From: Nitrososphaerota archaeon
Lineage (GTDB): Archaea > Thermoproteota > Nitrososphaeria > Nitrososphaerales > Gagatemarchaeaceae
Length of the DNA stretch: 9,234 nucleotides
Reading direction: 5' to 3'
NCBI GenBank assembly: GCA_005877365.1
Contig: VBPP01000138.1
Coordinates: 1-9,234 of the forward strand
Part shown: piece by piece, positions 1 to 8,275 of the stretch
How positions within the stretch are numbered: position 1 is the first letter of the stretch
Layout: each line of letters begins with the position of its first letter
Position numbers and translations under genes: made by a program
Notes under the pieces: model-generated
Told to the model about the DNA's origin: nothing
Seen by the model: the letters and a program-made list of their open reading frames with translations, nothing else
Databases searched by the model: none

Positions 1-1132
1 CGCCGTATATCCTCTTCTCCATCTTCGAGTGGTTCTTCCTGATGTACAGGGCCACCAATAATTGGTTCGCGAAGGACATCTGCATAACCTCCGGCGGGTG
101 TCCCTCAGCCGCGACCAGGTTCGTTATCCTTCCCTTGCCTATCAGGTGCACCCTCTTCCCGTTGGGGAGGGTGACCTCGTCCACATGCGGCCTCACCTCC
201 TTCACCGACTTCGCCTTTGAGAGTAGCGTCTTCACGTCTATCTCGACGTCGAAGTGCCCCGCGTTGGAGAGGATCGCGCCGTCGTTCATCCTCTCTATCG
301 CCGCGTACGGGACGACGTTCTTCTGCCCCGTGGCCGTGATGAAGATTTCACCCCTTCTCGCTGCGTCCATGATGTTCGTCACCTCGAATCCGTCGAGGTA
401 GGCTTCAATCGCCTTTATCGGGTCGACCTCCACGACAGTCACCTTCGCATCCATCCCCCTCGCTCGCTTCGCCACCCCCTTCCCGACCCACCCGTACCCG
501 ACGACCACGACCCTCTTCCCGGCAAGGAGTAACGCGGTCGCCCGCAGTATCCCGTCTATCGTGCTCTGGCCCGTCCCGTACCTGTTGTCGAAGAGGAACT
601 TGGTCTGCGCGTTATTCACCGCTACCACGGGATAGCGGAGCTTCCCCTCCCTCTCGAGGGCCTTCAATCTGACCACCCCCGTGGTCGTCTCCTCCGACCC
701 TCCGACAACAACGATACCCTTCGCGTTCGAGGTGTGAACAGCAACGTGGAGGTCAGCACCATCGTCGATGAGCTGCTCCGGCCTGCTCTCGAGGACCTTC
801 TTCAGGCACCAGTTGTAGTCTTGAATGGTCTCGCCCCGCCAAGCCCAGACGTCCGTCCTCGTGGCGAGGTAGGCCGCCACATCATCCTGAGTCGAGAGGG
901 GGTTCGCTCCCGCCAGCTTGACGTCGGCCCCACATCTCAAGAGCGCGTCGACCAGGACGGACGTCTCCTTAGTGACGTGGAGGCAGACGCCCACGGTCAG
1001 ACCTTCAAGCGGCTTCTTCCTGACCTGCTTCTCGGTCAGCGCCGTTAGGGCACCCATGTGCTCCTTTGCCCAGAGGAAGTTCTTCTCTCCCTCTCCCGCG
1101 AGCTTGGGGTCCGCTATCTTGCTCGTCGTCAT
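1..1132 (-). CDS. ahcY: S-adenosylhomocysteine hydrolase (adenosylhomocysteinase), C-terminus cut by window edge
   Basis: This cytosolic NAD-dependent enzyme splits S-adenosylhomocysteine into adenosine and homocysteine and so relieves product inhibition of methyltransferases. I translated it by hand on the minus strand; 377 codons are visible. Residues 51-57 (LHVTKET) and 77-84 (NPLSTQDD) form the substrate-binding N-terminal part. DDGADL lies near 123-128. SEETTTG is at 146-152. TKFLFDNRYGTGQST at 177-191 contains the catalytic Lys-Asp-Asn region. GYGWVGKG at 212-219 is the Rossmann NAD loop, with Trp where bacterial enzymes usually have Asp. GHFDVEID and a late GHPPEVMQMSFANQ follow. Archaeal members have roughly 415-430 residues, so about 40-50 are missing past the edge. 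The ATG at 1132 lies 34 bases after the upstream phosphorylase stop, with no good Shine-Dalgarno at the usual spacing. It is the last visible gene of the salvage operon. An S-inosylhomocysteine hydrolase cannot be fully excluded, but the His-x-Thr-x-Glu-Thr motif fits the SAH enzyme. Confidence 0.95.
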   Translation of the reverse strand, partial: MTTSKIADPKLAGEGEKNFLWAKEHMGALTALTEKQVRKKPLEGLTVGVCLHVTKETSVLVDALLRCGADVKLAGANPLSTQDDVAAYLATRTDVWAWRGETIQDYNWCLKKVLESRPEQLIDDGADLHVAVHTSNAKGIVVVGGSEETTTGVVRLKALEREGKLRYPVVAVNNAQTKFLFDNRYGTGQSTIDGILRATALLLAGKRVVVVGYGWVGKGVAKRARGMDAKVTVVEVDPIKAIEAYLDGFEVTNIMDAARRGEIFITATGQKNVVPYAAIERMNDGAILSNAGHFDVEIDVKTLLSKAKSVKEVRPHVDEVTLPNGKRVHLIGKGRITNLVAAEGHPPEVMQMSFANQLLVALYIRKNHSKMEKRIYG

Positions 1133-1166
1133 CCTTCTCTTCTGCCCCGAACCCCTCCCCCGGTAA

Positions 1167-1901
1167 TTAAGCTCGCTCCAACGAGGCGATGGCGCCCTCA
1201 ACCAGTCGCCTCACCTTCCTTCCGCACTCCTTCATCACCGTCACTACCTCCTCGTGGCTGATCCTGCCCTGAATCCCTGCGGCCCAGTTTGTCGCGATCG
1301 CGATCGAGGAGTACCTCAGCCCGATCTCCCTCGCGAGGACGACCTCCGGAACTCCGGTCATCCCCACCACATCTCCCCCCATCACCCTGAACATCCGGAT
1401 CTCCGCGGCACTCTCGTATCGGGGCCCCTCGGCGCAGACGTAAACGAGACCCGTCCGGAGGCTCATCCCCTTCTTCCTCGCGGCACTCACGAGGGCTTCA
1501 CCGAGCTCCCGGTCGTATGGGTTCGTCATGTCCGTGTGCTTCGCCCTGCCGTCGAAGAAGGTCGACGACCTCCCCTTCGTGAAGTCGATGAACTGCTCGA
1601 GCAACCCCAGCTGCCCGACCCCGAACTCAGGCTTCATCGAACCGACAGCGGTGGTGGCAATCACCGTCTTGACCCCGAGTTGACTGAGGGCAGCGATGTT
1701 GGCGCGGTAGTTTATCCTGTGGGGCGGGACGTCGTGCTCTACTCCGTGTCGCGGAAGAACATAGAACGCTCTCCCACCCACCCGTGAGGTGTAGGTTATG
1801 GAGGAACCATAGCGGGTCTTGACAACTCTTCTGCCAGCCAGATGGAACTGACCCTCCATCCCGCTTCCAGTTATCACTGCGATCCCCGCGGTTCCGCCCA
1901 A
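1167..1901 (-). CDS. MTAP/PNP-family phosphorylase, probably 6-oxopurine type (S-methyl-5'-thioinosine or purine nucleoside phosphorylase)
   Basis: This member of the trimeric MTAP/PNP family (PNP_UDP_1 fold) phosphorolyses a nucleoside to a free base and a (methylthio)ribose-1-phosphate. It has 244 residues. Family motifs are VITGSG (9-14, phosphate loop), PRHGVEHDVPPHRINYRAN (50-68), TTAVGSM (83-89), DFTKGRSSTFFDG (106-118), GPRYESAAEI (159-168) and GMTGVPEVVLARE (180-192). Adenine-specific MTAPs have an Asp at the base-binding loop (TDYD). Here the loop reads ATNWAAG, with Asn205, as in 6-oxopurine enzymes, and the ESAAE segment also resembles PNP/methylthioinosine phosphorylases. The substrate preference is therefore inferred to be inosine, guanosine or methylthioinosine, not proven. 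The start is a TTG only five bases after the APRT stop; no better start keeps the phosphate loop. It sits between APRT and SAHH in the same operon and is a diverged paralog of the gene at 2443-3252. Confidence 0.85.
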   Translation of the reverse strand: MGGTAGIAVITGSGMEGQFHLAGRRVVKTRYGSSITYTSRVGGRAFYVLPRHGVEHDVPPHRINYRANIAALSQLGVKTVIATTAVGSMKPEFGVGQLGLLEQFIDFTKGRSSTFFDGRAKHTDMTNPYDRELGEALVSAARKKGMSLRTGLVYVCAEGPRYESAAEIRMFRVMGGDVVGMTGVPEVVLAREIGLRYSSIAIATNWAAGIQGRISHEEVVTVMKECGRKVRRLVEGAIASLERA

Positions 1902-1906
1902 GTCAA

Positions 1907-2446
1907 TCAGTCCTGTTCCGAGTGGTAGGTGACGATGGAGTAGACGTCGTAGCCCTTCAGCTTCCTCCTCCCGCCGAGGAAGGCGAGTTCGACGATGAAG
2001 GCGAACCCATCTACCCTCCCTCCGAGTCTTTCGACTAGTTTCACTGCAGCAGAGGAGGTCCCACCCGTCGCCAGGAGGTCATCCACGATTAACACTCTCT
2101 CGCCCCGGGTTATCGAATCTCTGTGAACTTCCAAGCCCTGTCTTCCGTACTCCAGCTGGTACTCCATGGTGAGTTTCTTCGAGGGCAGCTTCCCGAGCTT
2201 CCTGGCTGGCACGAATCCGACCGCGAGCCTGTCGGCGAGTGGAGCGCCGACTATGAACCCCCTCGCTTCTATTCCCAAGATCTTGTCGATCCCTCTCCCC
2301 CTATACCGCTCGTAGAGCAGGTCGGTGGTCATCTTCATCAGCTTCCCATCCTTCCAGATGGTCGTCAGGTCTCTGAATACGATCCCCTTCTTCGGATAGT
2401 CCGGGATGCTCCTTATCGCAGCCTTCAGGCGGGCCGCCGCGCTCAC
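1907..2446 (-). CDS. apt: Adenine phosphoribosyltransferase
   Basis: This cytosolic enzyme condenses adenine with PRPP to give AMP and pyrophosphate (purine salvage). With the GTG start at 2446 it has 179 residues, close to the bacterial APRT length. It begins, as the family does, with LKAAIRSIPDYPKKGIVFRD. Recognisable motifs are GIEARGFIVGAPLAD (58-72), FVPARKLGKLP (78-88), EYQLEYGRQGLEVH (95-108) and the PRPP-binding loop VLIVDDLLATGGT (118-130) with its two Asp residues. The frame is open further upstream to 2491, but that would overlap the preceding phosphorylase by 49 bases and add residues the family lacks. The GTG forms a four-base GTGA overlap with that gene's stop, pointing to translational coupling. 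A GAGG lies about 11 bases upstream. It would capture the adenine released by the MTAP encoded just before it. Confidence 0.95.
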   Translation of the reverse strand: MSAAARLKAAIRSIPDYPKKGIVFRDLTTIWKDGKLMKMTTDLLYERYRGRGIDKILGIEARGFIVGAPLADRLAVGFVPARKLGKLPSKKLTMEYQLEYGRQGLEVHRDSITRGERVLIVDDLLATGGTSSAAVKLVERLGGRVDGFAFIVELAFLGGRRKLKGYDVYSIVTYHSEQD

Positions 2447-3252
2447 TTGGCGCTCAGCCTCGCACCCGCCAGCGCCCTCCCGCAGTCGCAACCTCTCTTC
2501 ACGGGGGTCATCTTCACTATCTCAGAGACGAGGTTCCTCAGCTTCTCGACGTTTTCGTTGAAGACCTTGATCACCTCCTCATGGGCGACGGGCTTGACAT
2601 CCGGGTCACCCTCCAATCCGACGTCATAGTCGGTGACGACCGAGATGTTCAGGTAGCACATCTCGAGTTCCCTCGCGAGGGCGACCTCGGGGTACTGAGT
2701 CATATTGATCACGTCCCATCCCTGAGACCGGAAGAACTTGCTCTCCGACCTTGTCGAGAACCTCGGGCCCTGGATTACGACAACCGTCCCCCTCGTGTGC
2801 GCCTTGATCCCTAGCCTCTTCGCGGCCTGCAGCCCTACCCTTCTAAGCTCAGGACAGTAGGGGTCGGCCAGTCCGATGTGAGTCGTCTGAGGCCCGTCGT
2901 AGAATGTATCCCTCCTCCCGTTCGTAAAGTTGACGAACTGGTCGCAGAAGACGAGGTCGCCGGGCTTCGCTTCAGGTTTCAGCGACCCGACCGCAGAAGG
3001 GCCGATGACACGGGTCACGGCGAGCTCCTGAAACGCCCAGAGGTTTGCGCGATAGGGGACCATGTGCGGGGGATACTCGTGGTGGACTCCGTGTCTGGGC
3101 AAGAACGCGACACTCTTTCCTGCTATCGTGGAGACTGTCACGGGCGCGCTCGGCAAACCGTAAGGCGTCTCTACCGTGACTCCCTCCGCCCTTTTAAAGA
3201 AAGTGTAGAAGCCGGAACCGCCGAAGACCCCGATTTGGGCCCTGAGCTTCAC
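2443..3252 (-). CDS. mtnP: S-methyl-5'-thioadenosine phosphorylase, archaeal MTAP II type
   Basis: The enzyme converts 5'-methylthioadenosine and phosphate into adenine and 5-methylthioribose-1-phosphate, removing the by-product of polyamine and related SAM-dependent reactions. It has 269 residues. Motifs are GVFGGSGFY (8-16, phosphate loop), PRHGVHHEYPPHMVPYRAN (52-70), GPSAVGSL (84-91), FVNFTNGRRDTFYDG (106-120), GPRFSTRSESKFFR (162-175), INMTQYPEVALARE (182-195) and the adenine-recognising VVTDYD (205-210, Asp208/Asp210). The C-terminal tail carries C255-D-C257. A Cys-x-Cys near the C-terminus is known from MTAP II of Pyrococcus and Sulfolobus, where it takes part in disulfide formation. 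The start is GTG at 3252. A TTTTAAAA box about 23 bases upstream implies a leaderless transcript and supports this start. It is the first gene of the operon and overlaps APRT by four bases. Confidence 0.93.
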   Translation of the reverse strand: MKLRAQIGVFGGSGFYTFFKRAEGVTVETPYGLPSAPVTVSTIAGKSVAFLPRHGVHHEYPPHMVPYRANLWAFQELAVTRVIGPSAVGSLKPEAKPGDLVFCDQFVNFTNGRRDTFYDGPQTTHIGLADPYCPELRRVGLQAAKRLGIKAHTRGTVVVIQGPRFSTRSESKFFRSQGWDVINMTQYPEVALARELEMCYLNISVVTDYDVGLEGDPDVKPVAHEEVIKVFNENVEKLRNLVSEIVKMTPVKRGCDCGRALAGARLSAK

Positions 3253-3274
3253 GTTTGCCCTTCTGTGTTTTCAC

Positions 3275-3282
3275 TTTTAAAA
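3275..3282 (-). promoter_or_regulatory. TATA box of the salvage operon
   Basis: The perfect palindrome TTTTAAAA lies on the minus strand with 22 bases between its end and the GTG start of mtnP. That is the spacing expected if transcription begins at or next to the start codon, that is, a leaderless archaeal mRNA. The 159-base gap (3253-3411) between mtnP and the aIF2-beta start holds this promoter and the one for the divergent plus-strand operon. This is a pattern match only. Confidence 0.55.
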
Positions 3283-3381
3283 CAATCTCTCGCCGTAGGC
3301 TGCCCTTCCCCTCGCTAGGCTCATCAGTCCCCCGGCGTGAGGACGACTCCGACTGACATTTCAGTAACAATCTTCGAAGAG

Positions 3382-3390
3382 TTGAAATAC
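3382..3390 (+). promoter_or_regulatory. Probable TATA element for aIF2-beta/DUF424
   Basis: TTGAAATAC on the plus strand ends about 22 bases before the ATG at 3412. This places transcription initiation at the start codon and favours ATG 3412 over the in-frame GTG at 3337. The match to an archaeal TATA consensus is moderate. Confidence 0.35.
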
Positions 3391-3411
3391 CAAGAACGCT
3401 TCAATACGACC

Positions 3412-3828
3412 ATGACACGCCCGTACCAGGAGCTTCTCTCGAGAGCGAGGAGCATCCTTGAGAAGGAATCGAAGAAGGCGAACGTGAATCGCCTCGAGCT
3501 GCCTGAGCCGGGGGTATTGTGGGTCGGGAACAAGACGATATTCAGGAACTACGCGGAGTTCCCGAAGCTCCTTAGAAGAGACCCCAACAGGCTCCTGATG
3601 TACATGGCCAAGGAGCTGGCTACCGCGGCCTCCCTCGACGGCGAGCGTGCGATCTTCATCGGCAGGAAGGACAAAGAGTCATTTTCTCAGCTGATCCAGA
3701 GGTACATGAAAGACGGCGTCATCTGCCCCGTCTGTGGGAGCCCCGATACCCACCTGGAGAAGGTGAAGCGCCTCCTGTTCATGGTCTGCGAGGCGTGCGG
3801 TGCTCGCTCCGTCTCCAAGGTAGTCTGA
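3412..3828 (+). CDS. Translation initiation factor 2 subunit beta (aIF2-beta)
   Basis: aIF2-beta is one of the three subunits of the archaeal factor that brings initiator Met-tRNA to the small ribosomal subunit. From ATG 3412 the product has 138 residues, the normal archaeal length (about 138-143). It opens with the short helix PYQELLSRARSILEKE. The central alpha/beta domain contains NKTIFRNYAEFPKLLRRDP (40-58) and LLMYMAKELATAASLDGERA (61-80). The C-terminal zinc ribbon is CPVC (105-108) and CEAC (126-129). The frame is open back to a GTG at 3337, which would add 25 residues not typical of the family; those bases also hold the likely promoter, so I chose the ATG. It is divergent from the salvage operon and is followed one base after its stop by the DUF424 gene. 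Confidence 0.93.
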   Translation: MTRPYQELLSRARSILEKESKKANVNRLELPEPGVLWVGNKTIFRNYAEFPKLLRRDPNRLLMYMAKELATAASLDGERAIFIGRKDKESFSQLIQRYMKDGVICPVCGSPDTHLEKVKRLLFMVCEACGARSVSKVV

Positions 3829-3829
3829 C

Positions 3830-4129
3830 TTGGACGGCTTCTCCATCAGGACCGCAGACTACAAGGGGAGTACGCTCGTAAGCATCTGCGACGAAGAGCT
3901 GATCGGAAAGACAGTGACCGAAGGAAGGCTGAAGATGCACATCTCCCCGGATTTCTTCTACGGCGAGATAGTCGACTATAGGGAGGCGCTCAGACTCATG
4001 AAGGTCTGCTCGATGGTGAACCTCGCAGGGAGACGGGCCGTCAACCTGGCGATAGCCAACGAACTCGGAGCAAAGGAGGCGGTCCGCGAGATCGAGAAGG
4101 TTCCCTTCCTTATGATCTACAAGTTCTAG
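3830..4129 (+). CDS. DUF424 family protein, archaeal conserved protein of unknown function
   Basis: A 99-residue soluble protein. It matches the DUF424 pattern as I remember it: an N-terminal beta segment ending in CDEELIGKTVTEG (20-32), then DFFYGEIVDYREALRLMK (41-58), then MVNLAGRRAVNLAIANELG (62-80), and a final hydrophobic strand after VP (91-92). The biochemical function of the family is not known to me. The start is TTG at 3830, one base after the aIF2-beta TGA, so the two are almost certainly co-transcribed and translationally coupled. This supports a role connected with translation, by inference only. No membrane segment or signal peptide is seen. The stop lies six bases from the convergent dnaJ stop. 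Confidence 0.85.
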   Translation: MDGFSIRTADYKGSTLVSICDEELIGKTVTEGRLKMHISPDFFYGEIVDYREALRLMKVCSMVNLAGRRAVNLAIANELGAKEAVREIEKVPFLMIYKF

Positions 4130-4135
4130 AGCTAA

Positions 4136-5227
4136 TCAGCCCCTCTGTTCTTCCTCGCCGAACTTCTTCAGTAGCTCCCTCTGGGAGCTCGAGAGACCTT
4201 TGGGGACGACTACGTTCAACTTCACGTACTCATCGCCCTTTCCCCATGAGTTGAGCCGCGGTAGCCCCTTCCCCTTGATCTTGAAGATGGTCCCCGGTTG
4301 CGTGCCCGAGGGTATCGTCAGCTCCACATCTCCGTAGAGGGTGGGCACCCTGGCGTCTGCCCCGAGAGTCGCCTCCGCGATCCCTATCTTCTTCTCCACG
4401 TAGACGTCCGCCTCTCTTCGGGCGAAGACTGGGTGCGGCCTCGTGTTGATCACGACGTAGAGGTCTCCCGGCTGCACGCCATTCTCCCCGGCCTCGCCCT
4501 CACCTCGGAGGCGAAGCGTGTGCCCGTCGTCCACGCCCGCGGGTATCACGACTCTTATCCTCCTCGTCTTCTGAACCGTTCCGTTCCCCTTGCACTCCCT
4601 GCACGGAGACTCGATGAGGTATCCCCTCCCGCCGCACTTGTTGCATGTCGTCACCCGAATCAGCCTCGCGAAGCCGGTGCTCTGGACCCTCTGTACCTCG
4701 CCCGAACCACCGCAGACATCACATTTCTTCGTCGAGGTTCCGGGCCTCGCGCCGCTGCCCCCGCAAGTCCCGCAGATCTCTGTCCTCGGAACCTCGATCT
4801 CCTTCGTTACGTCCTGTAAGACGTCTTCAAGACCGAGCTCGAGATGGTAGGTGAGGTCTCCTCCTTTCCGCGGCCCCGCCGCCCTCCCCCCTCCGAAGAA
4901 CTGGGAGAAGACGTCATCGAAGCCGAACCCGAATCCGAGGTCGCGGAAGATCTCCGAGAAATTCGCTCCCCTGAAGATGTCCTCAGGCCCATACCTCTGG
5001 TAGACACCCTCCCTCCCGTACGCGTCGTACTGCTTCCTCTTCTCGTCGTCCGAGAGGACCGCGTACGCTTCCGAGAGCTCCTTGAACTTCCCCTCCGCCT
5101 CGGGCGACTTGTTCCTGTCAGGATGGTACTTCAGGGCGAGCTTTCTGTAGGCGTTCTTTATCTCGTCAAGCTTCGAGTCGCGAGGGACTTCCAGAATCTG
5201 GTAGTAGTCGCGCTTGGAGTCGCTCAT
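4136..5227 (-). CDS. dnaJ: Chaperone protein DnaJ (Hsp40, class I)
   Basis: This Hsp70 co-chaperone binds unfolded clients and stimulates DnaK ATP hydrolysis. It has 363 residues, the usual class I length. The J domain spans about 7-70 with HPD at 35-37. A Gly/Phe-rich linker follows (about 97-123, FGFGFDD and FFGGG). The zinc domain has all four CxxCxGxG modules: CGTCGGSG (152-159), CDVCGGSG (169-176), CNKCGGRG (195-202) and CRECKGNG (209-216). The two C-terminal beta-barrel domains contain IPAGVDDGHTLRLRGEGEAG (228-247) and IPSGTQPGTIFKIKGKGLP (305-323). The ATG at 5227 lies 17 bases after the dnaK stop with a GAGG about 10 bases upstream. It is the last gene of the grpE-dnaK-dnaJ operon. 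The protein is complete and needs no frameshift. Confidence 0.97.
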   Translation of the reverse strand: MSDSKRDYYQILEVPRDSKLDEIKNAYRKLALKYHPDRNKSPEAEGKFKELSEAYAVLSDDEKRKQYDAYGREGVYQRYGPEDIFRGANFSEIFRDLGFGFGFDDVFSQFFGGGRAAGPRKGGDLTYHLELGLEDVLQDVTKEIEVPRTEICGTCGGSGARPGTSTKKCDVCGGSGEVQRVQSTGFARLIRVTTCNKCGGRGYLIESPCRECKGNGTVQKTRRIRVVIPAGVDDGHTLRLRGEGEAGENGVQPGDLYVVINTRPHPVFARREADVYVEKKIGIAEATLGADARVPTLYGDVELTIPSGTQPGTIFKIKGKGLPRLNSWGKGDEYVKLNVVVPKGLSSSQRELLKKFGEEEQRG

Positions 5228-5244
5228 CAGGGGTCAGCCTCGCT

Positions 5245-7151
<1,907 letters not shown>

Positions 7152-7155
<4 letters not shown>

Positions 7156-7655
7156 GTAAGACCCCCCTCCCTCCCCTCTTCTTCCTCATCCTCGGCCGTC
7201 CGTGCCTGCCCTTTCATCCCAACCTCGACCTTCACCATGCTGGGCCTCAAGATCTTCTCCTTGAACAGGTAACCCTTCCTTATCTCCTCGACCACTATGT
7301 CCTCCCCCCCGCTCCGCTTCCCCAGCACCTTATCGACCGCCTCGTGCAGGGCCGGGTCGAACGGCTTCCCCAGTGCCTCTATCCTCCTGACACCCTCCGC
7401 TTCGAGAGCCGCGCTCAAGTTCTTCCGAACCATCTTCACACCCTCCGTCAGTGGTGATTTCGACTCTGCCGAGTTTAGGGCGAGGTCCAACTCGTCAAGG
7501 ATGGGAAGGAGCCTCTTGGCAAAGCGGCTCGTCGAGAACTCCTCGATCTCCCGAATCTCCCTATCGACCCGTTTCCTGTAATTTTCGAAGTCGGCCTGGA
7601 GGTACTTCAGCCTGGTCAGGTAGTCCTCGCTCCTCCTCTTCTCCTCGTCTACCAC
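7152..7655 (-). CDS. grpE: GrpE nucleotide exchange factor, N-terminus probably longer (frameshifted up to 7786)
   Basis: GrpE is the dimeric cofactor that releases ADP from DnaK. The GTG start at 7655 gives 167 residues. The first part is the long coiled coil (YLTRLKYLQADFENYRKRVD, 12-31). It is followed by FAKRLLPILDELDLAL (45-60) and the beta-wing domain with GVRRIEALGKPFDPALHEAV (88-107) and EIRKGYLFKEKILRPSMVKV (124-143), all classic GrpE signatures. An acidic tail, AEDEEEEG, follows. The frame stays open and GrpE-like upstream of the GTG (ELTRLIQQLKR is further coiled coil, preceded by acidic sequence), but it contains no ATG, GTG or TTG. An ATG at 7786 in another frame would join it if one G were added to the four-G run at 7760-7763, giving MNDSTREEGEDETFRDIEEK and about 211 residues, a normal GrpE length. 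The stop overlaps the dnaK start by four bases. It is the first gene of the chaperone operon. Confidence 0.93.
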
Positions 7656-7759
7656 CCTCTTCAGCTGCTGGATGAGCCTCGTAAGCTCCTTCTCCTGGGT
7701 GATCTCCGTGTCTCCTCTTGTTCCGTCCTTCTCCTCTATGTCTCGGAATGTCTCATCCT

Positions 7760-7786
7760 CCCCTCCTCTCTCGTGCTGTCGTTCAT
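7760..7786 (-). other. Likely missing 5' end of grpE with a one-base frameshift at a G run
   Basis: The ATG at 7786 opens MNDSTREEG, an acidic hydrophilic start typical of GrpE. After the four-G run (7760-7763) the grpE frame continues with EDETFRDIEEKDGT. In the sequence as given the ATG frame hits a stop about 17 codons in, and the grpE frame has no canonical start before 7655. One inserted G would unite them. This could be a sequencing or assembly error, a real mutation, or translation truly starting at GTG 7655. Confidence 0.5.
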
Positions 7787-7867
7787 GCTTCTCGGGGTCG
7801 AGGGAGCCACCTCTGCTCGTCCCACTCTCAATTAGTCTTCGCGCTGAAATGTGCCATCACCTCAAAT

Positions 7868-7886
7868 ACAGTATACAATGAACTGT
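7868..7886 (-). promoter_or_regulatory. Candidate promoter/operator of the grpE-dnaK-dnaJ operon
   Basis: On the minus strand TTGTATACTGTATTTGAG offers a TATA-like element (about 7870-7877). Transcription would start near 7848, roughly 60 bases before the ATG at 7786. An inverted repeat ACAGT-N9-ACTGT (7868-7886) overlaps it and could be an operator for a heat-shock regulator. A second TATA-like CTTAATACG lies at about 7894-7902. These are pattern matches only, and the IR arms are only five bases. Confidence 0.35.
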
Positions 7887-8057
7887 TGTTATGCGTATTA
7901 AGATTTTCGCTGCTCAAACCGCGCTGGAGAATTTCGTACAGCTCTGGTTCTCCCGGAAGCGGAGGGGAAGCCAGCAATCGTGAGGTCACGGGGATCCATC
8001 GAAGAATACCATGATCTTCCTTAGTTGCTACCCTCTGCGGAGACCGAAACGCATTAC

Positions 8058-8073
8058 TTGTCTTCTAGAACAA
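8058..8073. promoter_or_regulatory. Inverted repeat around TTCTAGAA, possible operator
   Basis: TTGT-C-TTCTAGAA-CAA is a near-perfect dyad centred on the palindrome TTCTAGAA (8063-8070). It lies just upstream of a TATA-like GTGTATAAG (about 8084-8092) and between the two divergent sides of this intergenic stretch. Position and symmetry suit an operator, but nothing identifies the regulator. Confidence 0.25.
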
Positions 8074-8117
8074 TCCTACCAAGAGTGTATAAGCTACCCT
8101 CGATACCTTTTTCCTTC

Positions 8118-8275
8118 ATGCAAGTTCAGAAAGTGGTCCTCGTGATAAGACACCAAAGGGGATAACGCTAAACGCCGCTCTCGACTACATGGCGATTACG
8201 GGTAAACGATTCGATGAGGCTATGAGGAACCTGACAACCCGCGTCACGACCTTCCAGGCAACTCATGCTCGGTAG
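8118..8275 (+). pseudogene. Possible short frameshifted gene behind a TATA box
   Basis: A good TATA match (GTATAAG, about 8086-8092) stands about 26-30 bases before ATG 8118, the layout of a leaderless archaeal gene. The ATG frame reads MQVQKVVLVIRHQRG and then stops. The neighbouring frame, open from about 8093 to a TAG at 8273-8275, continues in protein-like fashion with DKTPKGITLNAALDYMAITG and KRFDEAMRNLTTRV. A single-base shift near 8130-8140 would join them into about 52 residues. I recognise no family. The frame overlaps the minus-strand fragment at 8263-8403 only at its tip. It may equally be chance. Confidence 0.25.

Noticed and set aside
1254..1787. Plus-strand open frame of 177 codons opposite the second phosphorylase
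   Set aside because: It is antisense to a gene with clear family motifs, is rich in Pro/Arg, and has no recognisable domain.
3337..3411. GTG 3337 as the aIF2-beta start
   Set aside because: It would add 25 residues not seen in the family, and those bases contain the probable TATA element for ATG 3412.
7828..7857. Nine-codon upstream frame (MAHFSAKTN) as a grpE leader peptide
   Set aside because: Its ATG lies only about 13 bases past the likely TATA box, so it would be upstream of the transcription start.
7918..7980. Possible tRNA-like hairpins in the intergenic stretch
   Set aside because: There is no T-loop consensus, no CCA-proximal acceptor stem and no cloverleaf.
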